From Brevibacterium antiquum CNRZ 918 (GTDB taxonomy: Bacteria > Actinomycetota > Actinomycetes > Actinomycetales > Brevibacteriaceae): a DNA stretch of 64,000 bases. The notes beneath the pieces were generated by a model. That model searched no databases, was not told the DNA's origin, and saw only the letters and a list, made by a program, of their open reading frames with translations. Shown here piece after piece: positions 32,847-42,140 of this stretch (its first letter is position 1; every line of letters starts with the position of its first letter). The DNA is taken from positions 105,780-169,779 of the forward strand of contig NZ_FXZD01000009.1 in NCBI RefSeq assembly GCF_900169145.1, in the 5' to 3' direction. A program made the translations under genes and the position numbers.

Positions 32847-35800
32847 TCATCGTCATTCTCATCCGTGCCTGCGTGATCGCCGATGCCTGCGTGGTCACCA
32901 ACAACCGTTTCGTCCGCGTCGGCTCCACCGCTGGGCTCCTCCCTATTCTCCGTGTCCCAGACCATGGTCGCTGCCAGGGTCTTCTGCCGACTCGGGTTCT
33001 CGATCGCGGTCGCCGCACCGACATAGGGTTCGATGGTCTGCAGAAGTTTCTGCGGGGTGGCCAACACCATGTGGAACCCGAACTCGATGAAGATGTCGAG
33101 TGCCATGCGCGTGTACCTCGTGTCGGCCTTGTCGAAGGCCTCATCGAGGATGATCGTGCCGTACTTCGAAATCGCCTCATCGGGATCGGCCAGCTGGTAG
33201 CGCAGTGCCGCTGCGAGGCAGAAGATCACAAGCTTCTGCTGCTGACCGCCGGACATCGCAGCACCGGAATCGTAGGTGGCGTGGGCACGACCGTGGTCGT
33301 CGATCTCCTCGGCCAGGAAGCTCACGTGGAGACGAGTGTCGAGGCAGTGGTTCTTCCACACCTTGTCGACGTGCTCACTCGAGGAGAACCGGCGCATCAC
33401 CTCGGCGAGGGTGTCGTATTTGTCCTCCGCAGTCGCCATGTCCTCTTCACCCCAGGTGCCGCCGGCGACCTTGCGGAGGTCGGAGATGAAGGCGTTGACG
33501 GTTTCACTGCGCCGAGTCTTGACCTTCAACCGCAGATAGCGGCCCTCGTCGAACTGGGACCGCAGGAGGGAGGAGTTGATCGGCGCGACCCGGTCCTCGA
33601 TCTCGCGTGGTGCGGCGTGGATCTCGTTGAGGAGTTCGCCGATGAGATCGCGGGAGCGCTGCCGCAGCAGGTCCCGGAATCTGTTCTCGTGATCGGGCAG
33701 TCCGTGAGCCAGGATTTCGTCGAGCATCCCGAGATAGTCATGCCGATCGGCGACATCGGCGGTGAGGTCGGAGGCCACCGACGACCACGCGGCCTTGAAC
33801 TCAGCGGCCAGCCGGGTGACGGCCTGACCTGCCTCGGTCGCCACGGCCTGCGCCTTGTCCTTCTCCGATTGCAGGGCCTGGGAGACCTGCTGGCCGATCT
33901 CCGGCAGAGACTCGCGTCTGATGCTGCGCTGGATCGTTGTGAACCGGGCCTCGAGCGCCTCGGCAATCCTCGGATCCACCTCGGGGATGACCCCGGCACT
34001 GACGTCGTCCTCGAGACGACTGAGACCGGCCCGCAGACTCGTGATCTCCTCGTTCGCCCGCCGCAGTCCGTAGTCGGCATCGCGGGTGGCGGCCTCGGCG
34101 GATTCCTTCGCCGCACGAGCCTCGCGTTCGGCCCCGATCGCCTGCTGCAGGTCACCGTCGGAGTCCTCGAGTTCACGCAGGGCCTTCTCCAGGGTCGCGA
34201 TCGTCTCCTTGGCCCCGGCCAGGTCCACATCGCGCCAGGACTGTTCGCGGATTCCGGCGAGGATGCCCTTCCGGCGGTGGGCCCGTGCGGTCTCCGCGTT
34301 CGCTGCGTCGACGACGGATTCGGCCTCTGCCAGCTCCGCCTGGGCTTCTTTCAGGGCGGCGATGAGGGCTTCGAGCTTGTTCTCCCGGTCACCGAGCACC
34401 CACTGGCTGCGATCGTCGATGCGACGCCGGTCGTCCTTCTCATAGCGGGTCCGGGAGGTCTTGATCTGTCCCTTGATGGTGACGGCACGGGGATGGTCGT
34501 CAAGTTCGTCGGGGCGCTCGACACAGGCGAAGTCGAAGCGTTCGGACAGGGTGGAATGCATCCACTCCCCGAACCCTGTTTCGGCGACAGTGACCTTGTT
34601 GACCAGGGACTTCGCGCTGCCCACGGGTCGTGGTCTCGCCGCCTGGGCGGGGATCTCCTCGAACACGAGTCGGCCCTTGATGCGGTGGGCGTCGACCCAG
34701 GAGCGGACCGTTCCGAGGTTCTCGCTGCGCACGAGGACTGTGAGTGCCAGCGGGCGCAGCACGCGTTCGATCGCCCCGGTCCAGGCTGCGTGGTCGGGAT
34801 CGACGTCGATGAGTTCGGCGGCGAAGGGCAATGCCTTCTCACTGAGTCCGGTGCCCTCAGCCAGTTCCTGCCGGATCTGGAGCAGATTGCCCGGCACGGT
34901 CGAGCCCGAACGGCGCAGGGAGTCGATCTCAGCTTCCAGTTCTCTGACCTGTGCGCGGGCCTTCGAGAAACGATCGTGGTCGGCATGGCTGGGTCCTGCG
35001 GCCTGTGTCTCCTCGTCGAGGGTGGACGCGATCTGGGCCTGGAGTTCGGCGAATTCCGCCGCCGAGGTGGGCACCTGTTCGATGTCCGCCTGCTTCAGCT
35101 GTCGCTCGAGGCTGGCCCACCGATCGGCGATGGCCCGGCGTTCGGTTTCAGCCGTGTCGATGCGCTGCTGCAGGTGTTCGGCCTCCGAGCCACCGAGGTC
35201 GAGGGTGGCGCGGCGGGTGAGATCGTATTCGTCGACCGCAGCGTCGTAGTCCTTCTTGGCCCGGTCGGCAGCGACTTCGATTTCGACAAGCTCCCGGCGC
35301 AGGGCCGAGAGGTCTGAGCGCATGAGGTCGAGTTCGCGTCGTTTCTGGAACGGCAGCAGAGCATCGTTGAGGGCGATCGACTTCGCCGCGGACTCATGGG
35401 CGAAGTCGTATCGGTTCGAGGCCTCGCGCAGTTCGAGAAGGTGGTCGCGTTGGCGGCGCAGTTCGACCACGTGGTTGTGGGCGTCTTTGAGGTCCCCGAA
35501 CTGGTTGACCGCGGTCTCGGCCAGGTCGAAGGTGACCGGCGGTTCGAGCATGTGGTCACGGAAGAGCCGGTCCAGGCTGTCGAGACTCTTGGCCGATTGG
35601 GTCTTGTGCAGCAGCTGCAGCGCCGATTCACTGGCCATGCCGAATACCTTGCGCATTCGGGCATAGAACCTGGCGTGGGAACCGTTTGAGGTGATGAGCG
35701 CTTCGGGATGCTCTGCTTTGAGCTTCCTGGTCTCGAGTCCGCTCCGCGCATACTGCTGCAGGTCGGCGAGGTCGAGGCCTGCTCGTTCGAGAATGCAGAC

Positions 35801-36304
35801 GTCGGAGAGGTCGGTCATCTTCGTGCCCGAGCCCTTGATGAAGAAGAGCCTGGCCAGCGACAGCGGACGGTCCGTGCCATTGTCGTAGCGGAGGATGATG
35901 CCGCTCCAGGTGGCACGTGGACGCAGGTACTTGCTGACGACACGGTCCTCATCGGAATCCGCTGTGCGAGTCCATGCGCCGCGAACATAGCTGACGAGGC
36001 TGCGCTGATCGATCCGACTGCCTGCGGTCTGGGCGGCGACGTTGAAGCGCAGCCACTTGTCCGGCGTGAGTACGGCGGCGATGCCGTCGAGCAGCGAGGA
36101 CTTGCCCGAACCCGAAGGCCCGGTGATCAGGTGGCCCTTGTGGGAGACAGGAATGCGGTGGATGTCCGCGTCGAAGGTGCCCCAGTTCGCGATCTGAATC
36201 TCCGATAGCCGCCACTGGCTGCCGACGTCGGGACGATCGGCACCGCGGGCACGGGCCTGATCAGCGATGAGTGCGGCATCGATCGGGAAGAGCGCCTCGG
36301 TCAT
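32840..36304 (-). CDS. jetC: Wadjet SMC-like ATPase JetC
   Basis: A 1154-residue SMC/MukB-like motor. Walker A is GPSGSGKSS (62-70). Long coiled-coil stretches, rich in E, R, A and L, run from about 280 to 450 and 610 to 850, around a hinge-like region near 460-600. Near the C-terminus lie the ABC signature SGGQQQK (about 1018-1024) and Walker B TIILDEAFDKADT, then the switch-like LATPQ. JetC extrudes DNA loops with JetA and JetB, recognising small circular DNA. It overlaps jetB by ATGA. The last 35 residues are acidic with a repeated GDHAG, which is unusual. Confidence 0.95.
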   Translation of the reverse strand: MTEALFPIDAALIADQARARGADRPDVGSQWRLSEIQIANWGTFDADIHRIPVSHKGHLITGPSGSGKSSLLDGIAAVLTPDKWLRFNVAAQTAGSRIDQRSLVSYVRGAWTRTADSDEDRVVSKYLRPRATWSGIILRYDNGTDRPLSLARLFFIKGSGTKMTDLSDVCILERAGLDLADLQQYARSGLETRKLKAEHPEALITSNGSHARFYARMRKVFGMASESALQLLHKTQSAKSLDSLDRLFRDHMLEPPVTFDLAETAVNQFGDLKDAHNHVVELRRQRDHLLELREASNRYDFAHESAAKSIALNDALLPFQKRRELDLMRSDLSALRRELVEIEVAADRAKKDYDAAVDEYDLTRRATLDLGGSEAEHLQQRIDTAETERRAIADRWASLERQLKQADIEQVPTSAAEFAELQAQIASTLDEETQAAGPSHADHDRFSKARAQVRELEAEIDSLRRSGSTVPGNLLQIRQELAEGTGLSEKALPFAAELIDVDPDHAAWTGAIERVLRPLALTVLVRSENLGTVRSWVDAHRIKGRLVFEEIPAQAARPRPVGSAKSLVNKVTVAETGFGEWMHSTLSERFDFACVERPDELDDHPRAVTIKGQIKTSRTRYEKDDRRRIDDRSQWVLGDRENKLEALIAALKEAQAELAEAESVVDAANAETARAHRRKGILAGIREQSWRDVDLAGAKETIATLEKALRELEDSDGDLQQAIGAEREARAAKESAEAATRDADYGLRRANEEITSLRAGLSRLEDDVSAGVIPEVDPRIAEALEARFTTIQRSIRRESLPEIGQQVSQALQSEKDKAQAVATEAGQAVTRLAAEFKAAWSSVASDLTADVADRHDYLGMLDEILAHGLPDHENRFRDLLRQRSRDLIGELLNEIHAAPREIEDRVAPINSSLLRSQFDEGRYLRLKVKTRRSETVNAFISDLRKVAGGTWGEEDMATAEDKYDTLAEVMRRFSSSEHVDKVWKNHCLDTRLHVSFLAEEIDDHGRAHATYDSGAAMSGGQQQKLVIFCLAAALRYQLADPDEAISKYGTIILDEAFDKADTRYTRMALDIFIEFGFHMVLATPQKLLQTIEPYVGAATAIENPSRQKTLAATMVWDTENREEPSGGADADETVVGDHAGIGDHAGTDENDDES

Positions 36305-37008
36305 GCCTCGTCCTCCTCGGGATCGTCGGTCTCGGAATCGTCGGTCTCGACGGAACCGAGACCTGCCTCGGCGATGGAGCCCTTGGCCTCTCCCGCCGCG
36401 ATGCGTTCGTAGACGTCGATGAGCTCGCGCACCTGGTCCTCGTCGATGAGGAACTTCACCATCGGCGAGATCTCGAAACGCTCCTCGCCGGCCTTGTGGA
36501 GGACACGCAGACGGTTGCTCATCCGGTTCCAGGCACCGTTGAGATTGCGCTGGAAGGTCGATTCGTCGCCGGTGCGGTAGATCGCGAGGCGTTCGTAGAC
36601 CTCCTCGCGATCGACGATCACACGCCGCTCGCCGGGTGCGGCCAGGAGCAGTTGACGCAGAACGAGAAGCATAGCGGTATCGAGGAAGGTCAACCGTTCG
36701 CTGCGCACAGCCGCGGGCACATCGACCTCCTCGGTGACGACCTTGCGGGTGAAGGCGAATTCGTCGATCTTATCGATGACGAGCTCCAGGAACAGGTCGT
36801 GGAGCCGTGATCGCACAATGGCCTCATCGGCGACGAGTGCTGACCACAGCTGCGGACTCTGTGCGCCCGAGACATACGGGCCTTTGAGCAGTTCGAGCAG
36901 AACCCTGCGGGTGCGCTCACCCAGGGTTCCCGTGTCCTGAAACCACAGCGCGCTCGGATTCTGGGCGGAGGCTTCAACCTCGGTGGGGGTGTCTGCGGAA
37001 TCGCTCAT
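36301..37008 (-). CDS. jetB: Wadjet subunit JetB (DUF4194)
   Basis: A 235-residue protein. The body (about 30-200) has the DUF4194/MukE-like winged-helix pattern: RRVLLELLKGPYVSG, FLDTAMLLVLRQLLLAA, then DREEVYERLAIYR and NRLRVLHKAGEERFEISPMV. It acts as the kite-type accessory of the SMC complex, bridging JetA and JetC. Both ends overlap neighbours by ATGA (jetA upstream, jetC downstream), implying tight stoichiometric coupling. The acidic C-terminal tail is variable. The ATG at 37008 is set by that overlap. Confidence 0.93.
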   Translation of the reverse strand: MSDSADTPTEVEASAQNPSALWFQDTGTLGERTRRVLLELLKGPYVSGAQSPQLWSALVADEAIVRSRLHDLFLELVIDKIDEFAFTRKVVTEEVDVPAAVRSERLTFLDTAMLLVLRQLLLAAPGERRVIVDREEVYERLAIYRTGDESTFQRNLNGAWNRMSNRLRVLHKAGEERFEISPMVKFLIDEDQVRELIDVYERIAAGEAKGSIAEAGLGSVETDDSETDDPEEDEA

Positions 37009-38468
37009 AGTGTGATGCTTTCGGTGAAGTAGTGGCGGCGGATCGTGGCGCTGCGCGCAATTCCGTCCACCCCTGCCCATTCGAGTCGGTCCCGCACTTC
37101 CGGGTCGACGCTGCCATAGGTGCTGGCAAGGGATAGTAGGCCGACGACGCTGGCCAGGCCCTGTGAGGCTGGGAAATGGTCGAGCACCTCGGCGACGGAG
37201 ATCTGCTCGGCACCACGGATCGCCCGGTTGACGTTGTCGCTGAGTTCGGAGAAGTCGATCTCGGATTCCCGGGCGACGGCGATGAGTTCAGCGAAGTCGA
37301 CTTCGGTCTCAGTGGCCTCGCCCAGTTCGGCACCGGCATCGAATTCGTCTGGGTCGTGGAGGACGACCTCCCCGACGCTGCCCAATGCCACGCTCGAAAG
37401 CTCAAGATCCACGCCGAGGGTGTCATAGGGTTTGCGCACCTGTGAGACCGGGGCCGCCGCGGCCAGAGCATCCTGAATCAGCGTGCGCATCACGCGGTCG
37501 CGTTGGAATTCGTGGGAGTGGACGTAGCGGCGCAGTCCGCGAGCGAATTCGGAGAGGATGTCGGAGACTTCGCGGGAGCCGTCCTTCATCTGTCGCATCA
37601 GGGTGCGCAGCGACCGGCGGGTCTCGACCGTCAGCGTGGCCGAGAAGTCGCGGTCGAGGATCGCTGCGATGTCCTCGTCGAAGGCCGAGGCCTGCTCGGG
37701 ATCGCGGACCAGCGCGGAGAAGGCAGAGAACGTTCTGCCCTCATCGGAGGACTCGATGAGGTCGACGCCCCGGAAGACCTCGTGAAGGACCTGGGACTGT
37801 GAGTCCTCGGCGGCCAGTATCGAGATCCGCAGCTCCTGGTTGAGCTCTTCGAAGCGGGCGCGGACGCGGGCGAAGTCGGCGGGCAGGCCCTGCGCTTGTT
37901 GGAGGATGTCGCCGACGCGTTCATTCGCGCGGCGCCGGTCGAGGACGATCGAGCGGGGGTCGCCGCGGCGGACGCGAGCGATCTCAGCATCGATGCGGTC
38001 ACGTTCGGCTCGCAGGGATGCCAGCCGACGGGAGCTGTCCGGATCGGTGTCGATGGCCAACTGGCGTACGGACTGGGCGAGGCTGACCAGTCGTGATTCG
38101 GTCGCGGTCTGGGGTGGGGTGCGCAGCTGTTCGAGCATGCGGATGGCGTCGAATCCCGCCGCGGAGAGTTCGTAGGTCTCACCCCTCGCCGAGGTGGCCG
38201 GCCGGCGGACGAGGATCTCTGCCCTTCGCCAGTCGTCGCAGTAGGCCTTGGCTGTCCGCGTGGACAGATCAAAGTGGTCGCGCAGCTCTTCGAGGTCGGA
38301 GTCGATGGACTCGTGCAGGTCTTCGGTGGAGATTCGGGTGCCGGGCCTGCCCAGGTGAGTGCCCAGTACCGCGGCCATGACCGGGAGATGGTCGGCCCGC
38401 AGCATGCGCAATGTGGCATTCGCATCGAGCAGTCGCCTGTAGGCGAGTGCGGAGCTGAGGGCGGACAT
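37005..38468 (-). CDS. jetA: Wadjet kleisin subunit JetA (DUF3375)
   Basis: A 487-residue protein matching DUF3375. The start is typical (MSALSSALAYRRLLDANATLRMLRADH, here shown in parts: ALAYRRLL, LRMLRADHLP), a winged helix follows, then helices and a coiled segment (about 145-240). It is the kleisin that bridges the two JetC heads. AGGTGAC lies 5 bases before the ATG. jetA opens the core operon jetA-jetB-jetC-jetD. An MmcQ/YjbR gene lies 45 bp upstream on the same strand and may share its promoter. Confidence 0.93.
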   Translation of the reverse strand: MSALSSALAYRRLLDANATLRMLRADHLPVMAAVLGTHLGRPGTRISTEDLHESIDSDLEELRDHFDLSTRTAKAYCDDWRRAEILVRRPATSARGETYELSAAGFDAIRMLEQLRTPPQTATESRLVSLAQSVRQLAIDTDPDSSRRLASLRAERDRIDAEIARVRRGDPRSIVLDRRRANERVGDILQQAQGLPADFARVRARFEELNQELRISILAAEDSQSQVLHEVFRGVDLIESSDEGRTFSAFSALVRDPEQASAFDEDIAAILDRDFSATLTVETRRSLRTLMRQMKDGSREVSDILSEFARGLRRYVHSHEFQRDRVMRTLIQDALAAAAPVSQVRKPYDTLGVDLELSSVALGSVGEVVLHDPDEFDAGAELGEATETEVDFAELIAVARESEIDFSELSDNVNRAIRGAEQISVAEVLDHFPASQGLASVVGLLSLASTYGSVDPEVRDRLEWAGVDGIARSATIRRHYFTESITL

Positions 38469-38513
38469 GTCACCTATTGTCTGCGCCGGTGGGGTCCGTT
38501 GCCAACTTCGGGG

Positions 38514-38924
38514 TTAGTCATCGGCTCGGCCTCCGAACGTCGCCGGGTCCACGGGACGATCACGTTTGGCCATCTTCGCAACGACCAGACAGTAGGACTC
38601 GAGGACGAGGTCATGGAGTAGGTCCACGTCGAGGGTAGTGCCTGCGGCATCCTCCTCGCCTGCGCCGGCGACCGTGATCCAGTGCAATTTGTTCATGTGA
38701 TAGGCAGGGGTGATCTCCTCGTAGGCGTCGCGCAGCACCTCCGAGTCGAGTGGGTCGATCTTGAGATTCATGCTGGGCACGCCGCGCAGATCGAAGAACA
38801 TCAGGAACATCTTCCCGCGCACCTTGTACACGGCATACTCCGGCCCGAACGGGTGCTCGATCTCCACCGACGGATATTGGATCGCCTGGTCATGAGCGAG
38901 TGCGAGCACGGTGTCAGGATCCAT
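38514..38924 (-). CDS. MmcQ/YjbR-family protein
   Basis: A 136-residue single-domain protein. The hallmark pattern is YPSVEIEHPFGPEYAVYKV, KMFLMFF and a late AYHMNKLHWITV. The fold resembles a double-wing DNA-binding domain, though most members have no assigned function. The ATG at 38924 gives the expected N-terminus. It lies 45 bp upstream of jetA in the same direction, so it may be in the same transcript. Whether this reflects a shared role in defence or mere proximity is not known. Confidence 0.85.
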   Translation of the reverse strand: MDPDTVLALAHDQAIQYPSVEIEHPFGPEYAVYKVRGKMFLMFFDLRGVPSMNLKIDPLDSEVLRDAYEEITPAYHMNKLHWITVAGAGEEDAAGTTLDVDLLHDLVLESYCLVVAKMAKRDRPVDPATFGGRADD

Positions 38925-38958
38925 GCCTGGATGCTAGCAAACGGCCATGACACTAAAT

Positions 38959-39000
38959 GGACGAGTCAGGGTGAACGAGTCAGGGTGGACGGGTCAGCAT
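38959..39000 (+). repeat. Three tandem 14-bp repeats
   Basis: GGACGAGTCAGGGT, GAACGAGTCAGGGT and GGACGGGTCAGCAT follow each other in the divergent gap between the MmcQ gene and the asparaginase gene, ending 33 bp before the asparaginase start. Confidence 0.85.
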
Positions 39001-39033
39001 CGAACCAGCTGGCCGACCGATAGAATCATCCCC

Positions 39034-40026
39034 ATGTCTGCGAACTCTCCTCACCTCCTTGTCGCCGCCCTCGGCGGAACCATCGCGTCGACCCCGAACC
39101 AGTCGGGTGGAGTGGCGCCGGCTCTGGGCGGAGCAGAGATCGCCGCGGCCGCCGGCCTCGACCAGATCTGGCCGGACCTGGAGGCCGATTTCACCCAGGT
39201 ATCGCAGGTCTCCAGCGCCAATGTCACCCTCGATATGATCTTCGAGGTCCGCGAACTGGCCCGCACGAGCGGGGCCGATGGCATTGTCCTCACCCAGGGC
39301 ACCGACACTCTCGAGGAGAGCGCCTTCGCCCTCTGGCTGCTCAATGATTCGGCGACTCACATCGCCGCCACCGGAGCCATGCGCAACCCGACCCTGCCCG
39401 GCGCCGATGGACCGGCGAACGTGCGCGCTGCGGCCCTGACTGCACTCTCTCCCCTGAGTGATGGGCTGCCCTCAAGTCTGGTCTTCAACGACGAGATCCA
39501 CGATCCGCGTTTCGTCCGCAAGTCCCATGTGACCTCGACCGCGGCGTTCTCCTCCGGTCCCGTCCTCGGCGCCATCGGCTGGCTCAGCGAGGACACCGTC
39601 CGACTCCCCCACTCGCCCTCCGCCGTCGATGTCTCGCCGTTCGCGGGCCTCCCCCGCCCCGAAGCGCTTGCCCCGGTCGCACTCGTCGAGGTGGGCATGG
39701 GCGAACCCGAGGAGACACTGACCCAGCTCATCGACTCCGGTTTCACCGGTGCAGTCCTCGCTGGAGTCGGCGGTGGCCACGTCCCGGAGCACCTGGTGCC
39801 GGCGGTGGCCCGCCTCGGCGAGGCCATGCCCGTGATCCTGGCATCACGGCCTGGCTCGGGTGCGAGCCTGACCCGCACCTACGGCTACCCCGGCGGTGAG
39901 ATCGGACTGCTCGAGTCCGGCCTCATTCCCGCCGGGATCCTCGACTCCCGAAAGGCCCGCATCGTCCTGACCTTGGCCCTGAGCATGGGGCTTGACCCCG
40001 CCGAGGCGTTCGCCCAATTCGCGTGA
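39034..40026 (+). CDS. ansA: L-asparaginase
   Basis: A 330-residue asparaginase. The first active-site threonine is in GGTIAST near the N-terminus, and the second is in TQGTDTLEESAF, both family hallmarks. VGGGHVPEH and LASRPGSGAS match the C-terminal domain. It hydrolyses L-asparagine to aspartate and ammonia. No signal peptide is visible, suggesting a cytoplasmic enzyme. The ATG at 39034 gives the conserved start; an upstream in-frame ATG at 38947 crosses a 14-bp tandem repeat and is unlikely. A short GTCAGA/TCTGAC hairpin (40072-40087) follows the stop. Confidence 0.9.
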   Translation: MSANSPHLLVAALGGTIASTPNQSGGVAPALGGAEIAAAAGLDQIWPDLEADFTQVSQVSSANVTLDMIFEVRELARTSGADGIVLTQGTDTLEESAFALWLLNDSATHIAATGAMRNPTLPGADGPANVRAAALTALSPLSDGLPSSLVFNDEIHDPRFVRKSHVTSTAAFSSGPVLGAIGWLSEDTVRLPHSPSAVDVSPFAGLPRPEALAPVALVEVGMGEPEETLTQLIDSGFTGAVLAGVGGGHVPEHLVPAVARLGEAMPVILASRPGSGASLTRTYGYPGGEIGLLESGLIPAGILDSRKARIVLTLALSMGLDPAEAFAQFA

Positions 40027-40119
40027 GTGCCAGTCGAGGAACCGCCACAGATCGACCAGCACCTACCGACAGTCAGAGTAGTCTGACGCACCAACCGACG
40101 GACCTCTCCGAAGCAGTTC

Positions 40120-41142
40120 TCAGCTCTGCGCGCCGACGGCCACGACCATTTTGCCGAAGTTTCGGCCGTTGAGCAGGTCGTTGAAGTACTCGGGTGCCTT
40201 GTCGAGTCCAGGGCGGATGTCCTCGCGGTAGCGAATCTTTCCTTCCTTGATCCAGCCGCTCATGTCGGACAGGAAGTCGTCATGGTACTTTTCGACGAAT
40301 TCGGTCTGGATGAAGCCGCGAACGGTCAGTGACTTCGTCAGAATGTTGCCCATGAGTGCACCCGAACGGTCGGGGCCTTCCGGCAGTTCGGTGAGGTTGT
40401 AGTTGGCAACGAGGCCGCATAGAGGCACACGAGCATAGGTGTTCAGTCGCGGAAGCACTGCCGAGAACACATCTCCGCCGACGTTTTCGAAGTAGACGTC
40501 GATACCCTGCGGCACCGATTCTTTGAGCTCGTTCCTGAGGTTGCCCGACCGGTGGTCCAGTGCCACGTCGAAGCCGAGCTCGTTCAGGTGGGCGACCTTG
40601 TCCGGTCCACCTGCGATGCCGACGGCCTTCGCACCCTTGATCTTCGCGATCTGACCGACGACGGAGCCGACGGGACCTGTGGCGGCAGCGACGGCAACGG
40701 TTTCGCCGGGCTGCGGACGGCCGATCTCCAGGAGACCTGCGTACGCGGTGAAGCCTGGCATTCCGAGAACGCCGAGGGCTGTGCTGATCGGTGCGATCTC
40801 CGGATCGACGCGGCGCAGGTGCGCGGCGTTCTCGACGGAGTACTCCTGCCATCCACCGTAGCCGAGGACGGTGTCACCTGCGGAGAAGTTCGACGAGTTC
40901 GACTCGACGACCTCGGAAACCGTGGCGCCGCCCAAGACGTCGCCGAGTTCGACCGGCTTCGCGTAGGACTTCGCCTCCGACATCCGGCCGCGCATGTACG
41001 GGTCGAGTGAGAGGTACAGGGTGCGCAGGAGGACCTCGCCGTCCTGCGGCGTCGGCAGGTCAACCTCGTCGAGGAGGTAGTTCTCCGCCTTCGGCTCGCC
41101 GACCGGACGAGAATTCAGACGAATCCTGTGGTTTGTCGTCAT
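40120..41142 (-). CDS. NADPH-dependent MDR-family oxidoreductase (CurA/PTGR-like)
   Basis: A 340-residue zinc-free medium-chain reductase. The early SLDPYMRGRM motif and the late GLVANYN are characteristic of the CurA/leukotriene B4 dehydrogenase branch. The nucleotide-binding turn is AATGPVGSVVGQIAKIKG with GIAGGPDK next, typical of NADPH preference. It reduces alpha,beta-double bonds in enals or enones. AAGGAAGC precedes the ATG at 41142; an upstream ATG at 41163 is weaker. It is monocistronic, ending convergent to ansA. Confidence 0.9.
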   Translation of the reverse strand: MTTNHRIRLNSRPVGEPKAENYLLDEVDLPTPQDGEVLLRTLYLSLDPYMRGRMSEAKSYAKPVELGDVLGGATVSEVVESNSSNFSAGDTVLGYGGWQEYSVENAAHLRRVDPEIAPISTALGVLGMPGFTAYAGLLEIGRPQPGETVAVAAATGPVGSVVGQIAKIKGAKAVGIAGGPDKVAHLNELGFDVALDHRSGNLRNELKESVPQGIDVYFENVGGDVFSAVLPRLNTYARVPLCGLVANYNLTELPEGPDRSGALMGNILTKSLTVRGFIQTEFVEKYHDDFLSDMSGWIKEGKIRYREDIRPGLDKAPEYFNDLLNGRNFGKMVVAVGAQS

Positions 41143-41235
41143 CGAGATGCTTCCTTTCATCACCGCCGCGCACTGTCTGCGCGCGGTCGTTGCGTGTCTG
41201 AGAGGCTGAATCGGCAGTGGCCGAACCGGCAGCGC

Positions 41236-42060
41236 CTAAATCCAGTCCTTGCTGTAGCAACCACTTTGGACCCGGTGATGTTCCTGTTTTCGCGAAGTAT
41301 TCGAGGTCATCTCGGACGCCAGCTCTCGAGCCTTCATCTCCCACTTCGGGTCGAACGCCCAGGTGAACTCGCCGAGGTGGTCAAGCAGTTGCGAACCATT
41401 GTGCCGGATGGCATCCGACCACTCACGTGGCCACGCACCGTAGTTCGCCGCGGCGGCGAGCTCATCCACGTCCTTGAACACCGCCCCGTTCGGGTTGAGC
41501 ACTGGTTCCCCGTTCGCCCCCTCTGCCGAGCGCGCGTGCAGTGGTTCGCTGTCGAGCGGGAACGTGATGTCGAGGATGTGATCACTCGTGTAAAGCGCAT
41601 CGTTCGCGCGACGATGGGTGGCCTCGAGGTTGATGTACCAGAGCGCCGAGATCGATCCGGCCGCACCGGATTTCAGCAGCACCCACACGGAGAACGGAGC
41701 GTGGCGCGGCACGATCTTCAGCACCCCGACCCCACGCCAGCTGCCCGGGACGCTGATCCGGCGGGGCGCCTCGGCGGGAGGACGGAACCGAGCACGGAGC
41801 GGAACATCATGGGGGTCCGTGTCTTCCCAGCCGACTATCCTCGTGTCGGTGGTCTCGGTGCCACCGGCCAGCCACAGGACGGCGCCGGCCGGCCCGTCCT
41901 CGATCACACGCATCGGCCGGACCACCTCGGCGTGGTCGCGGTCGAAGTCGAATCGCCGGAACGACCAGGTCACGGTGTCGCCAGGGCCCCAGAACGGCCC
42001 CTCGCCCACGCCACGCGTGCCTGGCGGGACGTCGATCTCGTACGGATCGGTGAACTCCAT
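41236..42060 (-). CDS. DUF402-domain protein (FomD-like)
   Basis: A 274-residue protein. The DUF402 core (about 120-230) shows SALWYINLEATHRRANDALY, a strand-rich barrel and FKDVDELAAAA. Characterised relatives such as FomD and nucleoside phosphatases hydrolyse phosphate or phosphonate esters with a metal ion. An N-terminal 110-residue part (GDTVTWSFRRFDFD) is less conserved. The C-terminal tail after about 250 is unusual in composition. It is divergent from an amidohydrolase with an 80-bp gap. The function is not determined. Confidence 0.75.
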   Translation of the reverse strand: MEFTDPYEIDVPPGTRGVGEGPFWGPGDTVTWSFRRFDFDRDHAEVVRPMRVIEDGPAGAVLWLAGGTETTDTRIVGWEDTDPHDVPLRARFRPPAEAPRRISVPGSWRGVGVLKIVPRHAPFSVWVLLKSGAAGSISALWYINLEATHRRANDALYTSDHILDITFPLDSEPLHARSAEGANGEPVLNPNGAVFKDVDELAAAANYGAWPREWSDAIRHNGSQLLDHLGEFTWAFDPKWEMKARELASEMTSNTSRKQEHHRVQSGCYSKDWI

Positions 42061-42140
42061 GAGGGCAGTCTAGGTGCGCGGCATGGGTGGGTGCTGGATG
42101 CTGCTGACCTTCCTCAGGGTTCGCCGCCTAAGGTGGAGGC

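Noticed and set aside
32873..35317. Very long rightward open frame opposite jetC
   Set aside because: Its composition is that of the complement of a coiled-coil gene in high-GC DNA, with no domain or good start. jetC has all SMC motifs.
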